Assembly (NCBI RefSeq): GCF_032854445.1
Contig: NC_088302.1
Coordinates: forward strand, 42,820,645-42,884,644
Length of the DNA: 64,000 bases
Direction of reading: 5' to 3'
From: Liolophura sinensis
Lineage: Eukaryota; Mollusca; Polyplacophora; Chitonida; Chitonidae
The notes below the pieces were generated by a model. That model was not told the DNA's origin. It searched no databases and worked only from the letters and a program-made list of their open reading frames with translations. Positions within the stretch are counted from its first letter, which is position 1. Each line of letters opens with the position of its first letter. Shown piece after piece: positions 36,903 to 49,525 of the stretch. Position numbers and translations under genes: made by a program.

Positions 36903-39363
36903 TGATATATCCATTAAGAAATAATTTGCTTTAGGCTCTTTTGTGCTAATGCATTTATGGCTCCATGCAAGTATGTCTGTGAATTTTAGTGTAGTAGATT
37001 AGCATACTGCATTTACCAAGCGGGTCGTCATTGTTCTCAATATGCTCAAAAAAGGCCACTCAAGTATCCAGTGTTTTAAAAGAAAATTATTAGGTTGTAA
37101 AATTTGAAAAAAATAATTTCGCCTGTCGCACACTTCATAATAGTGTTTTTTTCTTTTCTTTTTGTCTAACGTTAAAGTAAACACTTACACGCTGCAAAGA
37201 GTATTACAGAATAATTTAGTCTTTAACCTTAGTGTTTGGCTTAACTTTTAATTGTCATCAGTATTCTTGAAGGAAAGTAAAAAAAATCTGATCAAAGGTT
37301 AGCTTACACATTGTAGTTTTCAGAGTTGTAGATTACAGGTAAGCAAATGGCACGAACGTTTACTTGCCCGAGCTAACCTACCTTAACTCGTCGTAATAAT
37401 GGGTGTAAAAGAAGTGCACAGCTGGGCATATAAACTGTTGATAAACTGTGATCAACCCAGCTGAGAACCGTGAAAATCTTACATGTAAATGTACATGTCA
37501 ACTGAATATTCAGCTAATAGCGTACATGAAATGTAAACAAAATGTGGTCTGCTAAATTTTCCTTACTTCATAAACAATCCAAACCACCCTATTAAAATTG
37601 GTCTTGATATGTTATTAACTGAGAGTCCACGATATATTGATGTTTCTCCTGCTCTTTTGTAATTTGCGCAACGCCTTCAAGGTGATTTTTTCATTTTATG
37701 AAAATGTGGGATAAAGCTACCATTACAGAAAGGCTATTATGCCTTAATTTACTTCTACTGACCCTGTAAACATGTTAGTAGCAGTTAGGTTTGGCCACCT
37801 CAGGTGGTTCCAATATCATGTCTGGCCCATGGACTAACAGGTGAATCAGTGAGAATTGTGTTCAATCACGTGACTTCATTCGTGAAGGACTTGAGTCAAC
37901 CCAGACAGTCTAGAGCTTTCGGTGGAATAATGACCTGCCTGATCCTTTATTAATTGCATACACCACAGTATCTGCTTTCCATCAACATTCCCCCCATATA
38001 CATACGTTATACTTACAAAGTCATACCACGCTCAAAAAATAATGTTAATTTTAACAGAAAGTCCGTTGCCTGAGCACTGCTATAATGTATTCTGCTATTT
38101 CAACATACTATTCTGTTAAATGTAGCACACATATTCTATTCATTTAACCCAAAGATTCTATTAGGACTAAAAGGATATTTGTTGAATATGACACAAGCAT
38201 TATGTTATAACAACAGAATACATAATAGCATCACTCAGACAACTGATTTTCTGTTCAAATTAACAGAATAATTTTTGAATGTACGTTCTCACAGTCGAAT
38301 GGAGCGTGGGGTTTAGATCTCCCACTCTACTCGCTTCATGTTCGAATTGCCTAGTAAACCATTCGCCATGCTCAAACGAGTTATCGGCAGGGTCTGAAAC
38401 CAACTTAACTTCTCGTTTATCATTTGCGCGGAGGGATTCGAGTAGAGGAGTTGTTATCAACAAAACTCACTCATTTCGTCCGGCAAGAGCCTACCTTCTA
38501 ACATTTTGATTCAGAGCTTTAGTATGATTGGATTTGAAGGCTAACATCTACTGTCAAATCTCGCGAGGTCTTTTGTTTGCCCACTAGGACTAGTTCTCTG
38601 ATTGTTAAGTCACGTGACTCTCGTGGACATAGGCCTCCGGTTCAGTCTTGTCAGCTGAGATTATCCCAGTGGACTTCTGCTTACTTTTCAAGGCAACGCC
38701 CTTCCTTGGGCGCACCGGTCTACAGTTAATGCATAGAGCAGTGGAATCGACATACCACCATTAGAACAGCCACATAGAGCTTTGTAGTGAAATGGAATAG
38801 TTTCGTGTATCTTCAAAACTCGAAATGTGATGTCACGTAGCGGATCTCCTTTCTTCATCATTTAAAATCTTAATCTGTCCCAACTGTAAACAGTAGTATG
38901 TTAGTATTCCACCCCATGACACAAGTTGCTCAATCCCATTGCCCTCCTAAGTTACCGAGTTAAACTATCACATTTTCCTTTCGGACTTTGATTTTATGAA
39001 ACTCGAAAAGTAGCTACTCACATTCAGAACATGATTGGTAATACGGCATTTAATAGCATGTCTTTTATTACTGTGGTTAACTAATCATGAATGATTGTAT
39101 AATTTCTGCAGCTACAACTCCGATTAGCCCAAAGTCACAATGGGCTAAATGGGGAAATAAATATATGAACAAGAGGCTTCAAATTACATTCCCTGGACAA
39201 GAGCAAACTGGTGTTTTATTACTTTTTTTGCTTTTGTGTTTAAGTTTTATTTGCTCAGACCACTGAGTCAGCAATAGACTCAACTGCTGAATCATGTTCT
39301 TTGTCACCCCAACCGGTGAAATATACTAAGCACATTTTTAGTGTTGCTATCTTTATTCGCGTT

Positions 39364-39632
39364 GGGGGCCTCCGTGGCTCAGTTAGTTAGCGCGCTAGCG
39401 CAGCATCATGACCCAGAAGCCTCTCACCAATGCGGTCTCTGTGAGCTCAAGTCCAGCTCATGGTAGCTTTCTCTCCAGCCATACGTTGGAAGGTCTTTGG
39501 GCAACCTTCGGATGGTCGTGCGTTTCCACTGGGCTCTGCCCGGTTTCCTCCCACTATAATGCTGGCCGCCGTCTTATAACAGGAATACTCTTGAGTACAG
39601 CGTAAAACACTAATCAAATAAATTAATTAATT
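39364..39632 (+). mobile_element. Full-length SINE
   Basis: Begins GGGGGCCTCCGTGGCTCAGT, with A box TGGCTCAGTTAG and B box GAGCTCAAGTCC. The body is complete but mutated (CCTTCGGATGGTCGTGCG) and the tail has AATTAATT repeats. Imperfect flanking repeats TTATTCGCGTT and TTAATTTGCGTT are a likely target-site duplication. It is inserted in the A' part of I1. Confidence 0.9.
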
Positions 39633-40985
39633 AATTTGCGTTTAGTAACGTAACGATACATTTGGGGTTTTGTTTCTCAGGTGATTTAATCAAGTAATGA
39701 GATCAGTACAGAATCAGTAATGAAAATGTCAGAGAGGTGATAATGCCACTTATTCAATGGTTAAGTGGTCATATGTAAATGATAATGTAGAAATGTGGTT
39801 TCCCCTTTGACGTAAACCAGTTTCACGGTCTTTTACTCTATCTATATTTTCAACATTTGTAAAACCAGTAAATCTTCTTATTTATGTTGAATTTTGTTGT
39901 ATGTAACGGGTTAGAAAGCTGTTTGTCTCTTACCGCTAGCAAAACGCTTTAGTACACTTGCAGACAGTAACTAGGCGTACAGTATATATAAGGTTATGAT
40001 ACGGTGTCCAGTCAGGTACACGTGTTGTTGCAGTTAGGCAGCATGAAGGCTTGCAACAAGGTCGGCGATGTTAAAGTGGAAGTAAAGAAACACATGACCG
40101 ATAAATCTAGACGTTGATGCACTTAATTTTTTAATATGGTGCGCCCATGTACTTCAGTTCTGTAATGTTAAGCTCTGAAATTATTATTTAAGTGAACAAA
40201 AGTGCTTTCATGGATGGTTTTCATGCAAACCCCCACCTCCACCCCACGCAGATATACAGAAGGCGTGAGATCGGCCAAGATTTGACTGGAAAGTTGTCCC
40301 AAACCGACATATTTACCACCAGACAGATCAAATGTGTGCTCTACACACTTGACACGCCTGTTGAGGATCGATATAGCGCAACTCTACCTTCAGATTCCCT
40401 CGCTCCTAATCTGTTTCTCTGAATTCACTCACACGTCAATACTTCGTTAACCACAAGAGATCCATTCTCTTGCATTAATTTCCTATAAAATCTCTTCATT
40501 CGGACAATTTGTCGCACTCTGATGAATTTTCGTCAAGCCAAGATGCTTTTAATGTGAACGAGGATTGTGGACCTGTACTAGTCAAGTGCAAAACCGGAAA
40601 TAGAACTGAAGCATAACTACGGGCTGTTAAGCACGGTCAGCGATTATTGGCCAGTGTTTTAGTCTTTGACGAAGTGTAATCAGATGTAACTCTGCGATAG
40701 CGCTACTTCTACAGAATGCCTAAGTACTTTCTTGTCTCTGCTAGTTCAGACTGATGCAATTCCAATTATCCAATTCCAATTAAAAAACTTGAAGCCCACG
40801 CATTTAAACAGTGATCAGTAATTCTTTAGACCAGAAAATAAATCAGTGAAGCTCGGGACCAAATGAGCTGTGTCATTCCAATACTGACGGTTCATACAAG
40901 GATTGCTGCACACTAAATTCACCATCTCTATTTATCTGATTAACGTTTTACATTGTAATAAAGGGACTCATACCTTTACTATATC

Positions 40986-42179
40986 CTTTCTAATCACCAA
41001 AAAGCAAAGCTGAGAAAACATAAAACCATGTTAAGCTAGAATCGTTATTTACAGGACCAAAAAGACACAAGTATAAAAGAAGAAAACAAATGAATGAACC
41101 AAAGAAGTAAAAAAAAGCAATGACCCCGACATCAATCCACCTTGGAATGGTGTTTTCTTGTAGGGCATGGATTTTAATACTTTTTTCTCCACTGTCTTAA
41201 TGCACACTAATTTTAGAGTCTACAGTTGCATCTTCTTTATACAGTATCCATTGTCCCAGAAGTAATTCAGTATTTTCTCGGAGAGTTTATGACATTTGCA
41301 TCTCCCCTAGACGAGTATAATTTGATCCAGTGACTGCAAACACAATGTTCTATCTCTGGTGTTAGTTTTGCAAAGTGGGAACCGAACTCTGTGTTTTTCA
41401 GAAAAAAATTAAATGCATATATCGTTAATGTTAATGACATGCCGGTTAATTAATACTCTTCAACCTGCAGATCAAGAGAGGATGTATTATTAATAGTGAA
41501 TAATCCGTCGGTTTGCATGGTTTGGTATGTCTTTGCCAAACAGAGTACAGTGTATTGCACTTTTGCACAAAATGGCATAGATTTCAAAGGACGACGGACA
41601 AATGACAGCACATACTGACTCAATAGTCCGTGTTGAAATAATTACGCCTTTTGCGGGCATAAGGAAGACACACACACATGTTTGTATTGACAATGCTTTA
41701 AACTTTCTGAGGGAAATGACCACGCTCCCCTCTCACAGTAACCGACTGAGTTAAGTTGGGAGATTTTGGGTAATCTGACAGAAAAAGTTACACAAACGAT
41801 ACATATTTAAAAAGTTAGGCATAGAATGTTTTGATTTTCCAAATTTGATTTTCCAAATATCGTCAATGCCATTCACCCGGTATAACAGTGCAGTGAGCAG
41901 TAAAGACATGCCCTAGAAGCAGGGACCTGATTTAAAAACAAATCAGTCCACTAAGGGTCATTTATCATATTTTAAACGTTTAAGCTGAGTTTTTCTTTTT
42001 TTTCTCCAGCCAATAAATAATTTTTTAGAAATGATACATATAACACTTTTAAATTTTTTTTCTGTTCTAAAGAACCTAGCTTCCTCCGAACACGACTAAG
42101 GATTTTGGAATCATTTTCAACATCTAAAACAGAAAAAAAACATTAGCCGATAGCCAAATATTTTATCGGTGAAAAGGGC
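40986..42179. other. Spacer between I1 and D1, nothing recognised
   Basis: AT-rich sequence. A 77-codon minus-strand frame (41490-41723) has no motif. TTTGATTTTCCAAAT occurs twice in close tandem near 41830. No SINE or block homology was seen. Confidence 0.5.
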
Positions 42180-42930
42180 TAGACAAGAATAGTAGTCGGC
42201 TAACTGAGTTAGTCGTCTTAGCTTAGCCTTTGGATTTTTATGAAAAGGGGCCATGAAGTTTACCTGAAACCGACCTTAAACAGCTCAAACTATACACAAA
42301 GGCACAGGAATGTTTTCTAAAATATCCCCTGGATAAGAAAAAACATCGTCAGCAAATGTTTGAAATAGCTTCACGTCAAGATCTGTGTCCCTAATCCTCA
42401 GACAAACATGATGGCCCTCGGCAGTGGAATTCCCTGACCATAACTATCAGATAAAAAGAGAAAAAATTTTTTCCCAAATGCTGCATCATAGAAAAAAATC
42501 AGAAGCTCTGTCTTTATGTTTGGGACGTAATGACTTCCTGTCTACATAAAAGACCCAGGAAATGAGTTCGTCAAGAAAATCCTCCTGGTATGGTAAGCGG
42601 AAAACGACTGGCCTCCCCTCCCCCTTCCTCTCCTGCCCACACCATCTGAGGAGAAGTTAGAGGTACGTGCCTCTAGTTGAGTGCCAGATTGGTTCCTTAC
42701 ATGAACGACAAATATCGCAGAGTTCTTCACATATTTAAATCTTATGGCACGTTTTATGAACACAAGTAGCTCTTACAAATACTTAAAAAATACAAAATAA
42801 ATACTTAATTGACAAAAGATAGGAAATTAAATACCCTTAACACAATTGTAAAGAAATAACTACCTTTGAAAACATTACAAGGGCATAACAATCCCTGACA
42901 AACTAGAAATTATACAGCTGATCAGAACTA
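42180..42930 (+). repeat. Block D, copy D1
   Basis: Pairs with D2 (54230-54930). Shared pieces in order: TTACCTGAAAC; AAACAGCTCAA; GGGAATGTTTT/GGAATGTTTTC; ATCAGAAGCTCTGTCTT; TAATGACTT followed by GGAAATGAGT; and AAAATAACTACC/AAATAACTACC. Both copies follow an inverted C'-A' unit, so the right-hand duplicated unit is C'-A'-D. Confidence 0.8.
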
Positions 42931-42947
42931 TGACAAAGTCGCTCTGA

Positions 42948-43829
42948 ACTGATCATTGTAACTATATAGAAGTAATATGGGTTCCTTTGACGGAAAAGTT
43001 CATAAAATACATTCCAACATATTCCATGTACATAGACAAAATCAAAGACAAAGTGGAAACGGCACTCAGAAGGGCCACGTCGAGTGCCACAGGTAGAGGA
43101 GGTTTAGAAGTTCTTTCCCCTTTTTCCAATAGTGGTAATACACTCGATATGCCGATCGGGCATGTGCACGGCATTTATATAGAGATATTAATCAATTACA
43201 TCAATCTCTGTCTAGCGGAAGACTTAGAGCCAGATTGTAATGGTTTCAACTGTACTCTCCCTAAAAATAAACGCATAGCTAGAGGACGCTGAGAAGAACG
43301 TCCATTTGTCACCTGATGTCATCTTTGCATGAGCTTCCAATGCTTACAGATATTCTGACTTACTCATTGTGTAATTTGGTTGAAAGTGACAATGAATTAA
43401 ATAAACTATCCAACTCTGAACTAGAGCATACGTTTAAGATGAAATGCGTTACTCTTTTGGACACTATATATTAGGAAACCTCAAAGTTTTGCGTTCATCA
43501 ACATAAATCTTCTCCTTTAATCAGTTTGGACAGTAATAAGGATGCTATTCTATAAGCACAAATCAGTTTGTGACTGTGACTTATATCTTTAAACAGCTAG
43601 ATATTTAAATGAAACCCATCATTTGAAAACAAAAAACGAATTGATGCAATTCTTTCCATCCCTTGACAATTGCTTAACTACCTACGAAGTATTTTCCGAG
43701 ATATTTAGATGTGTTAGGTGGCCTTTAAAGATAACCATTAAGTCAATGTTTTGTGACAATCAAAAGAATGTGGCATACCATTGGGTAAGTATCGTATGCT
43801 CCTTAGCACGGGATGCAGATGACTTCTAA
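42948..43829 (+). pseudogene. Decayed coding relic in several frames
   Basis: Open from 42948 to TGA at 43290 (no ATG before 43027), reading ...YIEVIWVPLTEKFIKYIPTY, then MYIDKIKDKVETALRRATSS and HGIYIEILINYINLCLAEDL. A second frame, open from 43283, reads LPMLTDILTYSLCNLVESDN and continues through one TAG (43472-43474) to TAA at 43553-43555. A third, 43593-43829, reads RYLNETHHLKTKNELMQF and FPSLDNCLTTYEVFSEIFRC, then NQKNVAYHW. A CAG at 43594-43596 and GGTAAGT at 43784-43790 would frame the last part as an exon. The run of plausible protein on one strand suggests a broken gene or mobile-element frame of about 290 codons. I do not recognise it. An antisense hydrophobic frame at 42962-43174 is probably a shadow. 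Confidence 0.4.
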
Positions 43830-44864
43830 TTCGGTACTTTCATCCTTACTGTGTCCAGCCACAATTTAGTTATAGTTTGCCGGGGACCCAGTTCTCGTTC
43901 CTGCCAATAAACACTATTCGACAAGATGCCGTGTCTTTTCTCCAGTGTTGCACTGGTCCGCAAGCTGTAGCGTTACAAAAGAAAGGTGGTAACCTGAGAC
44001 GAGCTACCGGATACAAGGAGAGTGAAGACCTCTGTCACAGGTAACGCTGACGTCTCACATCCGTCTAATGAGATTGGCCAGTTTTTGCTCAGCCAGATTT
44101 GAATTGTAAAAGCATTTGTAACGACTTTACGAGCTCGAATAATGTAGTAACACAATTAGACGGTTATAATCGGATTCGTCTTGAAACGCTATCGTGTTTT
44201 GCGTCGATAAAAGGATTCAGGTAAAACAATGATAGACGGATAGATGTGGGTTGGCCATTCTACACTTACTCCCAGGCAATTCAGAGAGAATGTTTTTGAT
44301 CTTGTTCACTGCGCTCTAAACAAAAAAAAGTGGTTTGCAAAAAACATCACCAGTATTTCTCATGGTTGAATTGATTACTAAAGGTCTGACTCGATTGTCA
44401 TTACTGCATGCATGTAGCCTGCTGGATGAATCAGAGATAGACAAAACAGGCTTAGTTCTCTTCATCTTTTACACTTTACTGATTGTTTTACCTTTCCCAA
44501 GATGATGGAGCCCCTGAACTGAGATACCCCCTAGGGAGCCACCCCACCTCAAGAAATACTTGAACAAATGTCGGATTTCAGATCGGAAAATGTCCATTAG
44601 ACAGGCCAACAAGCGCCCTCACATCAATCAAACTGATACAGTGTTTCTCTGGCTAACTTAATGACTTTCACGTAACAGTTAATGGGTTCCACCCAGGGCT
44701 AGTACCACTTACGTAAGATCAAATAGCCACTCCTACGATTAATTAAATCAAAGCAACAAAAAACAACTGGTGATGGTACATTTTTCTTATTTGGTGTCTG
44801 GCATTTGGACTGAATCAGTGCAAAAGATGAATAATATAATATCACGCCCCTATGAATGGTGCTT

Positions 44865-45560
44865 TTAGTCAGTCAAACTCATGTTTAAGCTTTTTGAAAC
44901 CCAATGAAAACAAATATTTATAATCTAATCTTGGGTAATGCTCGCTCAGCCGGACAACGTCGTTTTCCGGACAGAAGAAGCATTATGGACATTGCCCATA
45001 ATATTGTCCATTGTCCTTATCACTGTCCATTGTCTATAACTCTGTCCATTACCTATTGTCCATAATATTGTCCATTGTCCATAATTTTACACAAGGCCTC
45101 TTTTCCCATTGTTGTCATGGTTTAGTTAACGAAAACCCTTAGGAAATGCAAGTTTGTGCTATTTGTACCGTGTCGCATAAATAGCAAAGCATACAATAGA
45201 ATACGACTTTTACTTACTTAGTCAAACTGATGTCTTTTATGGAAACCTATAGAACACAAGCATTTACTTGTAAAACATAACTGTCAAAATTTGGACAATG
45301 TCCACTCAGGGACATAATGCCGTTTTCTAAACAAGGGAAACAACATAGGGATTGTCCATACCAATGTTCACGTAAATAATATAAAAATATTCACATTCTT
45401 TGAAGTCTATATCTTTCAGAAAACCTCTTTTGACGCCTAAGTGTCATAGGTTAGTGAACGAAAACCCTTAGAAACCGGATATGTCATGTCATGTGTACAA
45501 AGAGAAGTGAAGGGCAAAGCATGTTATGTAAGGAGACTTCCACTTACTACATTGTCATAA
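44865..45560 (+). repeat. Tandem duplication of about 350 bp
   Basis: Two diverged copies, about 44865-45215 and 45220-45560. Both begin AGTCAAACT and share GAAACC, CCGTTTTC/CGTTTTCC, AGGCCTCTTTT/AAACCTCTTTT, GGTTTAGTTAACGAAAACCC and CTTACTTA/CTTACTACA in order. The first copy carries an internal expansion of TGTCCAT-type units (44989-45082). Confidence 0.7.
44989..45082 (+). repeat. Simple repeat of TGTCCATNAT units
   Basis: Irregular repeats such as CCATAATATTGTCCATTGTCC, each about 10-20 bases, inside the first copy of the 350-bp tandem pair. The second copy has only scattered TTGTCCAT. Confidence 0.75.
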
Positions 45561-45711
45561 CGCCAGAAGTCTAGAAATCGCTGTTTTCTGTGATAGGACA
45601 GACGATTGTCGTCTGTAACAGCATAAGGAAATCCATATCTGGATTCCCCGAGCAGTACAGTTTATAACATATTATTTTTCAAGAATTTTTATCCTGTGCA
45701 TCCTGCATTCT

Positions 45712-45795
45712 AAGGATTTCTTCGTTGTCATATGACTGAAAAATTGTTAAGTACGACGTTAAACCCACTCACTCACTCACTCATTCACTCCAGTG
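45712..45795 (-). repeat. Second dispersed repeat family, inverted copy
   Basis: Minus-strand reading gives GAGTGAGTGAGTGAGTGGGT, TTAACGTCGTACTTAACAAT and TTTTCAGTCATATGACAACG, the same family as at 28406-28500. It probably is another SINE-like repeat. Confidence 0.65.
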
Positions 45796-46468
45796 CACGC
45801 TCATGAAACCTTGAGTATTTAAAGGGATAGACCGCCGTAAGAAAGAATTTTGGGTTGGTTGCACTAAATGAAAAACATTGAGTTGTATTTGATTCCTAAC
45901 TAAATCTCATGGGCATATATTTTCCGAAAAATGTCAGTTAAGAGAATTATAAGAGGAAATCCGTCCCTGGTCTAAACTCTCCGCCCAACGAGATAACATG
46001 CAAATGAGACAGGGCAAAGATTCCTATTATGCAACGTTCGCTCGTGGATCGACAGAATGAAAGCAAATTAGAAGTCTAGTAAATCAAGTATCATCTTCCT
46101 TTCTATCGATAATATTTTACAAAGTATTTGTAATTAACAAACGGTCTGTACTGCAGAACTTATGTTACATGGAAGACCGAATAATTACAACACAATACCT
46201 TGTCTGACATTATAAGTTCGCTTCCGTCATCTGGACAACAGGGGACTTGAAAAACATCAAGATTTCTAAATACAGCGTCTTGAGTGAGTTGATGGTCGAA
46301 CGAAAACTCAGGATAAAATTGAACAATCGATTGTTCATTCAAAGTCAGATATCTGTCAGTAGACACCTGGAAATGTCATCTTTATGTATATGATGTCTAA
46401 AGTAACAGTACAAGTTTTTCGACGTCGGTGGTGTGTCTGTTAATAAAAATGTTTCCTTTTCATTATTC

Positions 46469-48540
<2,072 letters not shown>

Positions 48541-49491
48541 TCGTGTATTAACCATCAAGCTGATTTCTAATTGTACGGCGAAGACAAAGGGTACAAAGGT
48601 TAAAGTTGTAGTTGAGCATCACTGGTCATTGTGGCACTGTTCGCAATGCACCTGATATAACAACACTGGCAGGTCAGGGGGGCCGGATGTCCACCTCTTA
48701 CCACAAGCAGCAGGTGCCCACATCAAATTACCTATAACGAACTGCCCTTGTGGGTAAGTGAGACATAATGCCGACACAAATGGGCCGGTTCACAACTTTA
48801 CTGCTTATTAACTTAATTATTTTACACTCCTTTTGCCTGTCGCTTCCGGGTTGAAGTATTCACCGCGGAGCGACGAAAACTGATGTCCACTCTCGACTAA
48901 ATGTCACCGGCGCCAAGGGTAAGACAGCCCTCTCTACCGTCGGGTGTTACCTACCTCATTCACCATACTGACTGTAGCTGTAGGCTGTAGACAGAAGATT
49001 GCTCTATACCATGAGATCATGGCTACGCTTTGATACTTGAGTCCTTGAAAAGTAGACCTGCTTGTACTCCATTACCTCCATTTCTTACAAACTTTTGGGC
49101 ATCAAGTACATATATGGCTATCAAACTATATCTGGGAAAGAACAGAAAATACAGCAACTATCTTTTCTGTATGATTGTGGGTATTCCAGGGATATTATCT
49201 TTTAGCCTCAGAACGACACCATACCATTTTAATGACCATTGACTATTTTATTTGACGTACTTCCAGTCAACACGTTTCCTGTTTCATTTATTCTCCACGT
49301 ATTACTCATAGGGATAAACCAGGGTTTGCCTGACAAGTTAAGTCTTAGTTAGTCAGATTGTAATTTAACTAACTTGTTTAGAGATCTTGCACTGATTGAT
49401 TATTCTAAAGAGATCTCTCGGTCAACTCCAGATTACGCCAGACAATCCATATACCTCACTATATAAACGCCATTACCTTCAGAAGAGAAAA

Positions 49492-49525
49492 ATTCTCGAA
49501 CAGAGCGTTAAACATCAAATAAATA
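49492..49525 (+). mobile_element. Possible SINE tail remnant
   Basis: TTCTCGAACAGAGCGTTAAAC followed by ATCAAATAAATAAG resembles the extreme 3' end of the SINE family. It is too short for certainty. Confidence 0.4.

Larger units (their letters stand above)
35110..37780. other. Insertion specific to inverted unit I1
   Basis: About 2.7 kb interrupting the block A homology of I1. The equivalent interval in I2 (about 50460-50720) is only some 260 bases. It holds the minus-strand frame cluster at 35682-36830 and an inverted SINE tail at 36833-36902. The remaining parts are AT-rich with nothing recognisable. Confidence 0.5.
28915..40985 (-). repeat. Inverted C'-A' unit I1
   Basis: On the minus strand this carries block C then reaches block A in reverse, matching the direct copies piece by piece. 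C' spans about 28915-30250 (GAGACGAAATGCCGGAAGCA and CTGACACAAATCCAGTTTTT pair with C1/C2). A' starts about 31565 with the 5.3-5.6 kb part of A1. It then has 33060-33360, 34620-34990 and 35045-35105, an insertion at 35110-37780, 37790-38900, and the left end of A at 40250-40985 (CGGACAATTTGTCGCACTCT; GACGGTTCATACAAG). One segment equivalent (near 31750 and again near 33070) is duplicated. It is older or more rearranged than the direct copies. Confidence 0.75.

Noticed and set aside
42542-42763. 73-codon minus-strand frame in block D
   Set aside because: The D2 copy does not keep the frame, and the Gly-Arg stretch comes from a CCCCTCCCCCTTCC run.
43393-43405. AATAAA as a polyadenylation signal
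   Set aside because: It falls inside the second coding-like frame of the relic (…NELNKLSN…) and the sequence continues as protein-like beyond it.
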